Assembly: GCF_001423425.1 (NCBI RefSeq)
Contig: NZ_LMNX01000001.1
Coordinates: 454,970-518,969 of the forward strand
DNA: 64,000 nt
Origin: Rhizobium sp. Leaf306
GTDB taxonomy: Bacteria > Pseudomonadota > Alphaproteobacteria > Rhizobiales > Rhizobiaceae
Direction: 5' to 3'
Position 1 is the first letter of the stretch. The number at the start of each line of letters is the position of its first letter. Positions 26,088-36,252 of this stretch are shown here, one piece after another. The notes under the pieces were generated by a model. It worked only from the letters and a program-made list of their open reading frames with translations, searched no databases and was not told the DNA's origin. The translations under genes and the position numbers were made by a program.

Positions 26088-27980
26088 ATGAACCCACCGA
26101 AGGAAGTTCTCCGCATCGAAGGATTGAACGTGTCGTTCCCGGTCTGGGGCGGCGCGATCCAGGCGGTCCGGAATCTCAGCATGCGGATACGCCCGGGCCA
26201 GGTCACGGCACTGGTGGGCGAAAGCGGTTCCGGCAAGTCGGCTCTCGGCCGCGCGATCATGGGGATCGAGACCGACGTCGCCAAGATTTCCGGGCGCGCG
26301 GTGTTCGACGATCCAGCGACCGGCCAGTCCGTCGATCTGATTGCGCTGCCCCGCGACGGGCGGCAGATCCGCGCCATCCGCGGCAGCCGCATCGGCATGA
26401 TCTTTCAGGAACCGATGACCTCGTTCTCGCCGATCCACACGGTCGGCAACCAGATCGAGGAAAGCCTGAAAATCCATACGGCGATGTCGCCTGCCGAGCG
26501 GCGCGAGGCGAGTGAGGAGACGCTGTCTCTGGTCGGCTTCGACAAGCCTGCCCGCGTGTTCGATATGTATCCATTCGAACTGTCCGGTGGCATGCGCCAG
26601 CGTGCGATGATCGCCATGGCACTAGTCTGTCGCCCGGCGCTTCTGATCGCCGACGAGCCGACGACGGCGCTCGACGTGACGATCCAGGCGCAGATCCTCA
26701 AGCTGCTGCAGGAGTTGCAGGCCAAGCTCGGCATGGCGATGCTCCTGATCACCCACGATCTCGGTGTCGTCGCCTCGATGGCCGATGAAGTGGTGGTGGT
26801 CTATCGCGGCGAGGTCATGGAGGCTGGCTCCGCCTCGGACATTTTCCGCAATCCGCAGCATCCCTATACGAAGGGGCTGATGGCAGCGGTGCCGGATTTC
26901 GACAGGCCACGCGAGGAACGCCTGAAGCCGCTGCGCGAAATCAAGGTTGATACGGTCGGCCTCATGGGACGGCGCAAGAGCGAAAAGGTCCTTCCCGAGG
27001 TACTGTTGTCGGTCAACCACGTCACCAAGAGCTTCGTCACGAAGAAGGGTGCAGGCTTCGGTTTCGGGGCAAAGCCCGATCGGACGGTGGCGGTCAACGA
27101 TGTCAGCTTCGAGATCCGCCGCGGCGAGACGCTCGGGCTCGTGGGCGAAAGCGGCTGCGGCAAGACCACGCTCAGCAAGATCCTGATGCGCGGACTGTCG
27201 GTCGATCACGGCAGCGTCGTCTATAACGGCGAAAACGGTCCGGTCGACGTGCTCAACTGCGAAGGCGAAGTGCTGGACGATCTGCGGACCCGTCTGCAGA
27301 TGGTGTTCCAGGATCCGGTCTCATCACTTTCGCCGCGCATGCCGGTTCGCAGCATCATTCGCGAACCGCTCGACATCCATGACCGCGGCCCGCTCGCCAA
27401 GCGGCAGGAAGCGGTGCGCCGGCTGATCCATGCGGTGGGCATGCCCGAAAGCGCGCTGATGCGCTATCCGCATTCGTTTTCCGGTGGCCAGCGCCAGCGC
27501 ATCGGGATCGCGCGGGCGCTTGCTCTCGGGCCGGATCTGGTGATCTGCGACGAACCGGTTTCGGCGCTCGACGTGTCGATCCAGGCGCAGGTGCTGAACC
27601 TGATGAAGGACCTGAAGTCCGAACTCGGGCTGACCTATCTGTTCATCTCGCACAATCTGGCGGTCGTGAACTACATGGCCGACCGGGTGGCGGTGATGTA
27701 TGCGGGGCGGATCGTGGAGATTGGCCCCTGCGAAACCATCATGCGGGCACCTGTTCATCCCTATACGAAGAAACTGCTGGCCGCCGTGCCTCTGCCGAGC
27801 CTCGACCACAAGCTGGATTTCGAGACGATCGGCACGCCGACGGCATCGGCCATGAAGATCTGGGGCAAGCAGTTCCTCGACGAGAAGGATAGCGACCAGC
27901 TGACCCATGTGGATCTCGGCGGCGGGCATCTGGTTCTTGCCCGCACCAATGTCGATGCGCGGGAGCTTGTGGCAGGATGA
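26088..27980 (+). CDS. Peptide-type ABC transporter, fused double ATPase
   Basis: 630 residues containing two complete DppD/DppF-type ATPases in tandem. The first has GESGSGKS (about 43-50), LSGGMRQR and [12 protein letters not shown]; the second (from about 305) has [16 protein letters not shown] and [12 protein letters not shown]. Each carries the oligopeptide C-terminal domain ([30 protein letters not shown]). One polypeptide therefore replaces the usual D and F subunits. ATG 26088 follows GGGAG. It heads the operon ATPase-binding protein-permease-permease with ATGA overlaps. Confidence 0.93.
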   Translation: MNPPKEVLRIEGLNVSFPVWGGAIQAVRNLSMRIRPGQVTALVGESGSGKSALGRAIMGIETDVAKISGRAVFDDPATGQSVDLIALPRDGRQIRAIRGSRIGMIFQEPMTSFSPIHTVGNQIEESLKIHTAMSPAERREASEETLSLVGFDKPARVFDMYPFELSGGMRQRAMIAMALVCRPALLIADEPTTALDVTIQAQILKLLQELQAKLGMAMLLITHDLGVVASMADEVVVVYRGEVMEAGSASDIFRNPQHPYTKGLMAAVPDFDRPREERLKPLREIKVDTVGLMGRRKSEKVLPEVLLSVNHVTKSFVTKKGAGFGFGAKPDRTVAVNDVSFEIRRGETLGLVGESGCGKTTLSKILMRGLSVDHGSVVYNGENGPVDVLNCEGEVLDDLRTRLQMVFQDPVSSLSPRMPVRSIIREPLDIHDRGPLAKRQEAVRRLIHAVGMPESALMRYPHSFSGGQRQRIGIARALALGPDLVICDEPVSALDVSIQAQVLNLMKDLKSELGLTYLFISHNLAVVNYMADRVAVMYAGRIVEIGPCETIMRAPVHPYTKKLLAAVPLPSLDHKLDFETIGTPTASAMKIWGKQFLDEKDSDQLTHVDLGGGHLVLARTNVDARELVAG

Positions 27981-29896
27981 CGATTTCCAGACGGCATATG
28001 CTGGCCCTGTTGGGCTCGGTCGCGGGTGCAACCGCAATCCCGGCGCGGGTGTTTGCGGCCTTTAGCCAGTCCGACTATCTGGCGCAGATCCCGACCGAGA
28101 CGCCGCTGCCGCCCATAGAGGAGCGTCTGCCGAAGACGCCGCGCGTCCTCAACCTTGCAGAGCGCGGGCTCAAACCCGGACGTTACGGCGGTTCGATGCG
28201 GATGCTGATCGGCGGTCAGCGCGACATCCGCTTCATGCCGATCAACTGCTACAGCCGGCTTGTCGGATACAATTCCGACCTGAAGCTGGAAGCCGATATT
28301 CTGGAAGCCTACGAGGTCGAGAACGACCGCGTCTTCACCTTCCATCTGCGTGAAGGCCATAAATGGTCGGACGGAAGCCCGTTCACGGCGGATGATTTCC
28401 GCTATGTCTGGGATGACGTTTTTCACGAAAAGAAGCTCGCCAAAGGCGGACCGCCGGCCGGGCTGATGATCAACGGCAAGCCGCCGCGGTTCGAGGTGAT
28501 CGATGCGCGCACCGTGCGCTACAGCTGGGACGATCCCAATCCAGATTTCCTCGCCGACCAGGCTTCGCCTTCGCCAACCCGTCTGATGTTCCCCGCTGCC
28601 TACATGAAGCAGTTCCATATGCGCTACCAGACGAAAGAGCTGCTGGCACAGCATATCGCCCGCGAACGGGTGGACGACTGGGCGGCGCTGCACCAGAAGA
28701 TGTCGCGCGTGGTGCGGCCGGAAAACCCGAACCTGCCGACGCTGGATGCCTGGCGCAACCGCACGGCGCCGCCGGCCGAGCGCTTCGTGTTCGAGCGCAA
28801 CCCCTATTACTACCGCGTCGACGAAAACGGCCTGCAGCTTCCCTATATCGACAAGGTGATGCTGGACGTCTCCTCCGCGGACCTGATCGCCGCAAAGACC
28901 GGCACCGGCGAGAGCGACCTGCAGGTGACCAACCTCGATTTTGCCGATTACACGTTCCTGAAGAATGCCGAGCAGCGCTACCCGTTGAAGGTGGATCTGT
29001 GGAAGCGGACGCAAGGATCGCGCATGGCGCTGTTTCCCAACCTCAACTGCAAGGATGAAGGCTGGCGCAACCTCTTCCGCGACGTGCGCTTCCGGCGTGC
29101 GATGTCTCTTGCGATCAATCGCGGCGAAATCAACAAGGCGGTGTTCTATGGTCTTGCGACCGAGAGCTCCAATTCGATCCTACCCGACAGCCCGCTGTTC
29201 AAGCCGGAATACCAGAAGGCTTGGGCGGCGTTCGATCCTGATCAGGCGAACCAGCTGCTCGACGAGATCGGTCTTGCCATGGATGATAGTGAGGGCATGC
29301 GCCGCCTGCCCGATGGCAGGCTGGCAAAGATCATCATCGAGATTACCGGCGAGAGCACGTTCGAGACCGATGCCTTGGAACTGATCGGCGACCAGTTGCT
29401 GCAGGTCGGCATCAAGATCTACCCGCATGTCGCCCAGCGTGAGCTTCTGCGCCGGCGGGTGAAGGGCGGCGATGCGATTATGTCGGTCGGCGGCGGCCTC
29501 GACAATGGCGTACCAACTGCCGACATGGCGCCGAAGGAACTGGCACCGACCAGCGACGACCAGCTGCAATGGTCGATCTGGGGACTGCATGCGCTTTCCG
29601 GCGGCAGCGATGGCAAGGCGCCTGATCTTCCCGAGGCAAAGGCGCTGCTGGACCTTTACAGTGAATGGCGTAAGGCAGAGGGCTTCGATCAGCGAACGGA
29701 TGTCTGGCACAAGATGCTGGCGCTGTTTACCGACCAGGTCTTTACGATCGGCATCGTCAACGCCACGCTGCAGCCCGTCGTGCAATCGTCCAAGCTGCAA
29801 AACGTGCCGTCGAAGGCGCTCTACGGTTTCGACCCCACATCCTATCTCGGCGTCTATCTGCCGGATGCATTCTGGTATGACGAGGAAACTGCCTGA
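27977..29896 (+). CDS. Periplasmic solute-binding protein, family 5 (peptide type)
   Basis: 639 residues with a twin-arginine-like leader (SRRHMLALLGSVAGATA, cleavage near VFAA). The mature part has the SBP_bac_5 landmarks: LEADILEAYEVENDRVFTFH, LREGHKWSDGSPFTADDF and VRFRRAMSLAINRGEIN. Peptides, opines or glycosidic compounds are all possible ligands; nothing in the sequence decides. It starts inside the ATPase stop (ATGA) and ends overlapping the permease start (TGATG). Confidence 0.9.
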   Translation: MTISRRHMLALLGSVAGATAIPARVFAAFSQSDYLAQIPTETPLPPIEERLPKTPRVLNLAERGLKPGRYGGSMRMLIGGQRDIRFMPINCYSRLVGYNSDLKLEADILEAYEVENDRVFTFHLREGHKWSDGSPFTADDFRYVWDDVFHEKKLAKGGPPAGLMINGKPPRFEVIDARTVRYSWDDPNPDFLADQASPSPTRLMFPAAYMKQFHMRYQTKELLAQHIARERVDDWAALHQKMSRVVRPENPNLPTLDAWRNRTAPPAERFVFERNPYYYRVDENGLQLPYIDKVMLDVSSADLIAAKTGTGESDLQVTNLDFADYTFLKNAEQRYPLKVDLWKRTQGSRMALFPNLNCKDEGWRNLFRDVRFRRAMSLAINRGEINKAVFYGLATESSNSILPDSPLFKPEYQKAWAAFDPDQANQLLDEIGLAMDDSEGMRRLPDGRLAKIIIEITGESTFETDALELIGDQLLQVGIKIYPHVAQRELLRRRVKGGDAIMSVGGGLDNGVPTADMAPKELAPTSDDQLQWSIWGLHALSGGSDGKAPDLPEAKALLDLYSEWRKAEGFDQRTDVWHKMLALFTDQVFTIGIVNATLQPVVQSSKLQNVPSKALYGFDPTSYLGVYLPDAFWYDEETA

Positions 29897-30894
29897 TGTT
29901 CCGCTACATTATCTGGCGCATCCTCGTGATGATCCCGACGCTGGTGCTGATCTCGATGCTGATCTTCACGATCATCGAGCTGCCGCCGGGTGACTACTTC
30001 GAAAGCTATGTCGAACAGCTGAAGGCGATGGGCGAAAAGGCCGATCTGCAGGAGATCGAAGACCTGCGTGCCCGTTACGGTTTCGATCAGCCCGAGCCGA
30101 TCCGCTACCTCAACTGGGTGGCCGGCATGATGACCGGTGATTTCGGCTATTCGTTCGAATACCGCATGCCTGTCACGGACGTGGTCGGTGACCGGGTGTG
30201 GCTGACGATCCTCGTTTCCACCTTGACCATCATCATCACCTGGGTTCTCGCCTTCCCGATCGGCGTCTATTCGGCCACCCACCAGTATAGCTGGGGTGAT
30301 TACGGGCTGACGCTTCTTGGCCTGATCGGTCTTGCCGTTCCCAATTTCGTGCTGGCCCTCGTTCTCATGTATCTCGCCAACATCTATTTCGGCACGTCGA
30401 TCGGCCATCTGATGGACGCGCAGTACATGTCGGAATCGATGAGCTGGGCGAAGTTCAAGTCGATCCTCGAGCATATCTGGATCCCCGTGCTGATCATCGG
30501 CACCGCCGGGACAGCCGGCATGGTGCGGCGGCTTCGGGCCAATCTTCTGGATGAGCTGCACAAGCAGTATGTGATGACCGCGCGTGCCAAGGGCCTGCAT
30601 CCGTTCAAGGTTCTGACCAAGTATCCGCTGCGGATGTCGCTTAACTTCTTCATCTCCGATATCGGCTCGATCCTGCCCTCGATCATTTCAGGGGCTGAAA
30701 TCACCGCGGTCGTGCTTTCGCTCGAAACCACAGGTCCGATGCTGATCCGCGCCCTGCAGAGCCAGGACATGTATCTTGCCGGCTCGTTCCTGATGTTCCT
30801 CAGCTTCCTTACTGTTATCGGCGTGCTGATTTCAGACATTGCGCTTGCGATGTTCGACCCGCGCATCAGGCTTCGCGGCGGGAGAACCAAATGA
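29896..30894 (+). CDS. ABC transporter permease (DppB/OppB type)
   Basis: 332 residues. N-terminal span FRYIIWRILVMIPTLVLISM, a periplasmic segment with ARYGFDQPEPIRYLNWV, and the coupling loop YVMTARAKGLHPFKVLTKYPLR characteristic of OppB. Six predicted spans. It overlaps both neighbours by 1-4 bases, so all four transporter genes are one translationally coupled unit. Confidence 0.93.
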   Translation: MFRYIIWRILVMIPTLVLISMLIFTIIELPPGDYFESYVEQLKAMGEKADLQEIEDLRARYGFDQPEPIRYLNWVAGMMTGDFGYSFEYRMPVTDVVGDRVWLTILVSTLTIIITWVLAFPIGVYSATHQYSWGDYGLTLLGLIGLAVPNFVLALVLMYLANIYFGTSIGHLMDAQYMSESMSWAKFKSILEHIWIPVLIIGTAGTAGMVRRLRANLLDELHKQYVMTARAKGLHPFKVLTKYPLRMSLNFFISDIGSILPSIISGAEITAVVLSLETTGPMLIRALQSQDMYLAGSFLMFLSFLTVIGVLISDIALAMFDPRIRLRGGRTK

Positions 30895-32069
30895 CGGTGA
30901 TCGACAGCAGCGACGCGGGCAAGCTGCCGCATTATGTCCGCGAGGGCGCCTTCGACCCTTACGAGATCGAGCGCGATGCCGATGGCGGCGCGCTGAAGGT
31001 TCACGAGGCGTCGCAGCTGCAGCTGATGTGGTGGCGCTTCAAACGGCACCGGCTGGCGCTGATTTCCGGCATCCTTCTGCTCATCGCCTATCTGATGATC
31101 GTGGTCGTCGAGTTCCTGGCGCCCTACAAGGTGCATACCCGCAATATCGATTTCATCTACGCGCCGCCGCAATCGGTGCATCTGTTCCACAAGGGTAACT
31201 TCGTCGGTCCTTTCGTCTATGGCCAGAAGATGGACCTGGACATGACGACACTGCGGCGGAACTATTCCGACGACACGGCCGATGTGCAAAAGCTGCGCTT
31301 TCTCTGCCAGGGCGATCCCTACCGGTTCTGGGGCGTCGTCGAGATGAGCACGCATCTGGTCTGCCCGGCGGAAGGCGGCCAGTTCCATCTGCTCGGCACC
31401 GACCGGCTCGGCCGCGACATGCTGTCGCGCATTCTCTACGGCGCGCGGATCTCGCTGACGATCGGCCTGCTCGGCGTGGCCACCAGCTTCATCCTCGGCA
31501 TCGTCATCGGCGGCATCGCCGGCTATTGGGGCGGCTGGTTTGATACGGTGACCCAGCGCATCATCGAGGTACTGCAATCGATCCCCAGCATTCCGCTGTG
31601 GCTGGCGCTTGCAGCCGTGATGCCGGCCGACTGGAGCCCGCTCGTCATCTATCTCGGCATCACCTTCATCCTCGGTCTGCTCGACTGGACAGGGCTTGCG
31701 CGCGCGGTGCGCTCGAAACTGCTGTCGTTGCGCGAAGAGGACTACGTGCTTGCCGCACAGCTGATGGGCGCTGGAAGTACCCGCATCATCGGGCGGCACC
31801 TGATCCCCGGTTTCATGTCTCACCTGATTGCCAGCGCGACGCTGACAATCCCGGGCATGATCCTTGGCGAGACGACGCTGAGCTTCCTCGGCCTCGGTCT
31901 TCGCCCGCCGATCACAAGCTGGGGCGTTCTTCTCACAGAAGCGCGAAGCGTCAGCGCTATCGCACTTTATCCTTGGCTGCTGCTGCCGGTCGTGCCAGTG
32001 ATATTCGTCATACTTGCCTTCAATTTCCTCGGTGATGGTCTTAGAGATGCGGCAGATCCATATAAATAG
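30891..32069 (+). CDS. ABC transporter permease (DppC/OppC type) with enlarged periplasmic loop
   Basis: 392 residues against about 300 for ordinary OppC. The extra length is a roughly 100-residue region between the first span (about 57-80) and the core that starts with HLLGTDRLGRDMLSRILYGA. It contains two Cys (FLCQGD, HLVCPAEGG). The coupling loop is EEDYVLAAQLMGAGSTRIIGRH. Such an insertion is seen in a subset of rhizobial transporters; its role is unknown. Confidence 0.92.
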   Translation: MTVIDSSDAGKLPHYVREGAFDPYEIERDADGGALKVHEASQLQLMWWRFKRHRLALISGILLLIAYLMIVVVEFLAPYKVHTRNIDFIYAPPQSVHLFHKGNFVGPFVYGQKMDLDMTTLRRNYSDDTADVQKLRFLCQGDPYRFWGVVEMSTHLVCPAEGGQFHLLGTDRLGRDMLSRILYGARISLTIGLLGVATSFILGIVIGGIAGYWGGWFDTVTQRIIEVLQSIPSIPLWLALAAVMPADWSPLVIYLGITFILGLLDWTGLARAVRSKLLSLREEDYVLAAQLMGAGSTRIIGRHLIPGFMSHLIASATLTIPGMILGETTLSFLGLGLRPPITSWGVLLTEARSVSAIALYPWLLLPVVPVIFVILAFNFLGDGLRDAADPYK

Positions 32070-32126
32070 TGACTGCTGCTTCAAGCCGCTTTGTCAGCCA
32101 CTTCGTTGCCGGTAGGAGTTTCGGGC

Positions 32127-33332
32127 ATGCCGCGACATCTGAATAATGCCCGTATTCTCATGTACAGCCATGACACGTTCGGGCTTGGGCATTTGCGCCG
32201 TTGCCGCACCATCGCTCACTCGCTGGTGGAGAATTACCGCGGCGTGCAGGTGCTGATCATTTCCGGCGCGACGATTGCCGGTGCCTTCGATTATCGCGCC
32301 CGCGTTGACTTCGTGAAGATCCCCAGCGTGATCAAGCTGCACAACGGTGATTATACGTCGATGGACCAGCATATCGATCTGGCCGAGACGCTGAAGATGC
32401 GCCATTCCAGCATTCGCCATACCGCCGAAAGCTTCGAGCCCGACATCTTCATCGTCGACAAGGAGCCGCTTGGCCTTCGCGGCGAAGTGGAGGACACGCT
32501 GGTCTATCTGAAGACCAAGGGCACACGTCTGGTGCTCGGCCTTCGCGACGTGATGGACGCGCCGCATCTGCTCAAGGCCGAATGGGAGCGCCACGATACG
32601 CTGCGCAAGATCGGCCAGCTCTATGACGACGTGTGGGTCTATGGCCCGCCGGAGTTTCATGATCCGCTCGAAGGGCTGGATGCGCCGGCATCCGTGCGCA
32701 AGAAGATGCATTTCGTCGGCTTCCTGCAGCGCAAGGTGACCTCCGGTGCCGTGCCGGAAACGGATGCGGACGAGGATTACCTGCTGGTGACGACCGGTGG
32801 CGGCGGCGATGGCGCAGACCTGGTGCGCGACGTGATTGCAGCCTATCAGGCCGATCCGGCGCTGACCTACAAGACGGTGATCGTGCTTGGGCCCTACATG
32901 CCGGCCGAGCAGCGCGCCGTGTTTACCGAAGCCTGCAAGGACGATCCGCGCCTTGAGGTGATCGAGTTCGACAACCGCATGGAAGACCGGATCGCCGGCG
33001 CCAAGGCGGTAATCGCCATGGGCGGCTACAACACCTATTGCGAGATCCTGTCGTTCGACAAGCCGGCGCTGATCGTGCCGCGCACGCAGCCGCGCGAAGA
33101 GCAGCTGATCCGTGCAACGCGCGGCGCGGAGCTCGGTCTCGTCGACATGCTGTCTGCCGACGACAGTGCCGATGCCACGAAATTTGCAGCCGCGATCAAG
33201 GCGCTGTGGCAGCGCGACCCGCCCTCGGTGACGGCACCCGGCTTGCAGATGGAAGGCCTGCCGCATATCGGCGAGATCGTCGAAGGGTGGATGAAGAACA
33301 AGGGACGCCACCTTGCGATTGCGCAAGGCTAA
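32127..33332 (+). CDS. MurG-like glycosyltransferase (GT28-type C-terminal domain)
   Basis: 401 residues. N-terminal YSHDTFGLGHLRRCRTIAHSL with GLGH resembles the acceptor half of GT-B enzymes of the MurG group. The C-terminal MGGYNTYCEILSFDKPALIVPR, then EEQLIRATRGAELGL, is the donor-binding half. Likely transfers a sugar to a lipid- or glycan-bound acceptor in the cytoplasm; specificity unknown. ATG at 32127 with GGAG 8 bases upstream is better than the TTG at 32091. First of three co-oriented glycosyltransferases; paralogue at 34666-35832. Confidence 0.82.
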   Translation: MPRHLNNARILMYSHDTFGLGHLRRCRTIAHSLVENYRGVQVLIISGATIAGAFDYRARVDFVKIPSVIKLHNGDYTSMDQHIDLAETLKMRHSSIRHTAESFEPDIFIVDKEPLGLRGEVEDTLVYLKTKGTRLVLGLRDVMDAPHLLKAEWERHDTLRKIGQLYDDVWVYGPPEFHDPLEGLDAPASVRKKMHFVGFLQRKVTSGAVPETDADEDYLLVTTGGGGDGADLVRDVIAAYQADPALTYKTVIVLGPYMPAEQRAVFTEACKDDPRLEVIEFDNRMEDRIAGAKAVIAMGGYNTYCEILSFDKPALIVPRTQPREEQLIRATRGAELGLVDMLSADDSADATKFAAAIKALWQRDPPSVTAPGLQMEGLPHIGEIVEGWMKNKGRHLAIAQG

Positions 33333-33418
33333 CACGCCCTCTCCTGACCGGACGCAGTGCCGCCGCCAAACGGCCCAAGTGGAAACCCGCTGCGCATTTC
33401 TGCTGGAACTGCTTTGAC

Positions 33419-34669
33419 ATGACCAACAAGACCATCGTCGTGCTGCTGAAAGGTTATCCGCGGCTCTCGGAAACGTTTATCGCCCAGGAGCTGCTGGGGC
33501 TGGAACGGGCAGGCTTTACCCTGAAGCTGGTGGCCATGCGCCGCCCGACCGACAAGAAGCGGCATCCGGTGCATGACGAGATCAAGGCGCCGGTCAGCTA
33601 CCTGCCGGAATACCTGCATGAGGAGCCGGTGCGGGTGGCTAAGGCGCTCATGAAGGTCGTGACGCTGCCCGGTTTCGGCTCGGCGCTCAAGGCGTTTTTC
33701 CGCGACCTGCCGCGGGACTTTTCCCGCAACCGTTTCCGGCGTTTCGGCCAGGCTGCTGTTCTGGTGGCGGAATGGCCTGATAATGCCGGCTGGCTGCATG
33801 TGCATTTCATTCACACGCCGGCAGCCGTTGCCCGCTATGCGAGCCGCATGAGCGGCATTCCCTTTACCGTTTCGGCGCATGCCAAGGATATCTGGACCTC
33901 CGAGGCGTGGGATCTCTCCGACAAGCTCGACGAGGCCGACTGGACTGTGACCTGCACCAAGGCGGGGCATGAGCGGCTGCAGAGCCTTTCGGCACTCGAC
34001 AACGTGCATCTGAGCTATCACGGACTGGATCTCGACCGGTTTCCGCATTTTTCCGGCAGCCGCCCTGCCCGCGACGGCGGTGATCCGGACGATCCGGTGA
34101 GGATCGTCAGCGTCGGCCGGGCGGTGAAGAAAAAGGGCTATGACACGCTTCTGCGCGCGCTGGCGCTGCTGCCGAAGGAGCTTGCCTGGCGCTTTACCCA
34201 TATCGGCGGCGGCGACGAGCTTGTGCCCCTCAAGGCACTTGCCGAATACCTCTCGATCGCGTCGCGCATCACCTGGAAGGGTGCGCTCGACCAGCGCGAG
34301 GTGCTGGAGCATTACCGCGACAGCGACCTATTCTCGCTCGCATGCCGGATTACAGCCGACGGTGACCGCGACGGCCTGCCCAACGTGATGGTGGAGGCCG
34401 CAAGCCAGAACCTTGCCGTGGTGGCGACCAATATATCAGGCATTACCGAGCTCTTCGTCGATGGCGAAAACGGACTGCTGGTTGCGCCGGAAGATCCGGT
34501 AGCACTGGCGGAAGCGCTCGAAAAAGCGATCCGCGAGCCTGCCCTTCGCCAACGTCTGGGTCAGGCTGCCGAGGCAAAGGTGCGCCACGACTTCGACCAT
34601 CATACCAGCATCGCCGACCTCAAGCGGCTGTTCACGCAGAGCTTTGCGAGCCAGGAGACAAGTCGATGA
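33419..34669 (+). CDS. Glycosyltransferase family 4
   Basis: 416 residues. N-terminal VLLKGYPRLSETFIAQEL is a common start of exopolysaccharide GT4 enzymes. VHFIHTPAAVARYASR and GIPFTVSAHAKDIW mark the acceptor side, and RIVSVGRAVKKKGYDTLL and GLPNVMVEAASQNLAVVATN (with Glu) the donor side. The frame is open back to 33038 but that part overlaps the previous gene, so ATG 33419 is used. Stop overlaps the next start (ATGA). Confidence 0.88.
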   Translation: MTNKTIVVLLKGYPRLSETFIAQELLGLERAGFTLKLVAMRRPTDKKRHPVHDEIKAPVSYLPEYLHEEPVRVAKALMKVVTLPGFGSALKAFFRDLPRDFSRNRFRRFGQAAVLVAEWPDNAGWLHVHFIHTPAAVARYASRMSGIPFTVSAHAKDIWTSEAWDLSDKLDEADWTVTCTKAGHERLQSLSALDNVHLSYHGLDLDRFPHFSGSRPARDGGDPDDPVRIVSVGRAVKKKGYDTLLRALALLPKELAWRFTHIGGGDELVPLKALAEYLSIASRITWKGALDQREVLEHYRDSDLFSLACRITADGDRDGLPNVMVEAASQNLAVVATNISGITELFVDGENGLLVAPEDPVALAEALEKAIREPALRQRLGQAAEAKVRHDFDHHTSIADLKRLFTQSFASQETSR

Positions 34670-35832
34670 GCAACGGTCCCTCAATCGGCAAAGGCCGGCG
34701 CGTTCTGTTCTATGTGCAGCACCTGCTGGGCATCGGTCACATCGTTCGGGCAAGCCGCGTGGCGTCCGCCCTGCAGGAAGCCGGGTTCGACGTGACGCTG
34801 GTGACGGGCGGCACGCCGGTGAAAGGCTTTCCGCCTGAAGGCATGGCGCATGTGCAGCTGCCGCCGGTGGTCGCCTCCAATAGCGGATTTTCATCGCTTA
34901 GCGATGCCACGACCGGCGAGCCAGTGGACGAGGCTTTCCAAGCCCATCGCACCGGCCTGCTGCTCGATCTCTTTCACGACCTGAAGCCTGACGTGGTTAT
35001 CACCGAGGCCTTTCCCTTCGGTCGCCGGCAGATGCGGTTCGAACTTCTGCCGCTGCTGGACGCGATCAGGTCTGCCGAGCCAAAGCCGCTGCTTCTTGCC
35101 TCCGTGCGCGACATTCTGCAGGAAAACCGCAAATCCGGCCGCGACGACGAGACGATTGCCCTGATGCGCGACCATTTCGACGGCGTGCTGGTGCATGGCG
35201 ATGCGGGCTTCGTGAAGCTTGAGGAGACGTTTCGCAGGGCGTCGGAGTTTGCGGGCAAGATCCATTATACCGGTCTCGTCGCACCCAATACGCCCACCCC
35301 CTCGCCCGACCGGTTCGACGTGCTGGTATCCGCCGGCGGCGGCGCCGTCGGTGCGGGGCTGATCGGCGCGGCCCTGGAAGCCGAGCGCATTCTCAACGAC
35401 GGCCGCAGCTGGTGCGTCATCACCGGGCCCAATCTTCCCGCGGAGGATTTCGACCGTATTTCGGCAGAGGCCGGCTCCCGCGTGACGGTCATCCGTTTCC
35501 GCCCCGACTTCCCGTCGCTTCTGTCAAATGCCCAAATCTCTGTCTCGCAGGCCGGCTACAACACCGTCTGCGACCTGTTCCGCACCACCTGCCGGCCAGT
35601 CCTCATCCCGTTCGCGACCGGCGGCGAGACCGAACAGACCGCCCGCGCCGAAAAGCTCAAAGCGCTGGGACTTGCGGAAGTGGTGGATGAGGCTTCGCTG
35701 ACCGGTGAAGCGCTGGCAGAGGCCATCCGTAGGGCGAGCGGGATCACTGGCGTTCAGGAACTGCCGTTTTCGCTGGATGGCGCAGAGAAGTCGGCGGCGA
35801 TCGTGGCGGAGATGCTGGATGGGCGTGGATGA
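34666..35832 (+). CDS. MurG-like glycosyltransferase, second paralogue
   Basis: 388 residues with the same architecture as 32127-33332: [21 protein letters not shown] at the N-terminus and [20 protein letters not shown] then [19 protein letters not shown] at the C-terminus, a clear GT28-like donor site. The middle glycine-rich [14 protein letters not shown] is the linker seen in MurG-type proteins. Translationally coupled to the GT4, so the three enzymes probably build one glycan. Last gene before tRNA-Pro. Confidence 0.83.
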   Translation: MSNGPSIGKGRRVLFYVQHLLGIGHIVRASRVASALQEAGFDVTLVTGGTPVKGFPPEGMAHVQLPPVVASNSGFSSLSDATTGEPVDEAFQAHRTGLLLDLFHDLKPDVVITEAFPFGRRQMRFELLPLLDAIRSAEPKPLLLASVRDILQENRKSGRDDETIALMRDHFDGVLVHGDAGFVKLEETFRRASEFAGKIHYTGLVAPNTPTPSPDRFDVLVSAGGGAVGAGLIGAALEAERILNDGRSWCVITGPNLPAEDFDRISAEAGSRVTVIRFRPDFPSLLSNAQISVSQAGYNTVCDLFRTTCRPVLIPFATGGETEQTARAEKLKALGLAEVVDEASLTGEALAEAIRRASGITGVQELPFSLDGAEKSAAIVAEMLDGRG

Positions 35833-35891
35833 AACGCGCTCTTGTGAAGTGAGCTTTTTCGGGAAGGAGCCTTGCGGGACAAGGGTCAAAC

Positions 35892-35968
35892 TGGTCGGAG
35901 TGAGAGGATTTGAACCTCCGACCCCGTCGTCCCGAACGACGTGCGCTACCAGGCTGCGCTACACTCCG
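35892..35968 (-). tRNA. tRNA-Pro (anticodon CGG)
   Basis: The minus strand folds into a full cloverleaf: acceptor CGGAGTG/CACTCCG, D-arm GCGC/GCGC, anticodon stem CGTCG/CGACG with loop TTCGGGA (anticodon CGG), and T-arm with TTCAAAT. A73 and an encoded CCA follow at 35894-35892. 77 bases including CCA. No duplicated 3' end suggestive of an integration site was noticed. Confidence 0.95.
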
Positions 35969-36059
35969 TGACCAGTGGCGCCTCTATAAACCGGCATTTT
36001 CCGTTGCACAAGCGTGTGCTTTGAAAAAATATGAGGTCTCGTGCAGGCCTGATCATCGC

Positions 36060-36089
36060 TTGCAACACCCTGTGTAACAGGCGTTGCAA
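36060..36089. repeat. Imperfect inverted repeat TTGCAAC...GTTGCAA
   Basis: TTGCAAC with continuing complementarity (CCTGT/ACAGG, one offset base) gives a 12-13-bp imperfect palindrome around GTA. It is in the 284-bp gap between tRNA-Pro and a lipoprotein gene. As no T-run lies on its 3' side for either neighbour, it looks more like a binding site than a terminator. A small GCACA-AGCG-TGTGC hairpin is at 36006-36019. Otherwise nothing is seen in the gap. Confidence 0.4.
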
Positions 36090-36252
36090 AAAAGCGGCTC
36101 GGATGAAAATTGAGAGCTGTTTGGAAAGATGATGTCGCGACAGGCAGCGGAAATCTGTTAGTGCGAGATCAAAGCTTTGCCCATCTCAAAAGCCCTGCCT
36201 GGCAGGCATTGTCTGGGGCGATCACCACATGCAAGAGGATTTGTTGAAGATT

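Noticed and set aside
35892..35968. tRNA-Pro as the attachment site of a genomic island covering the capsule locus
   Set aside because: The capsule genes lie on the 5' side of the tRNA, no integrase gene is present, and no duplicated tRNA 3' end was seen.
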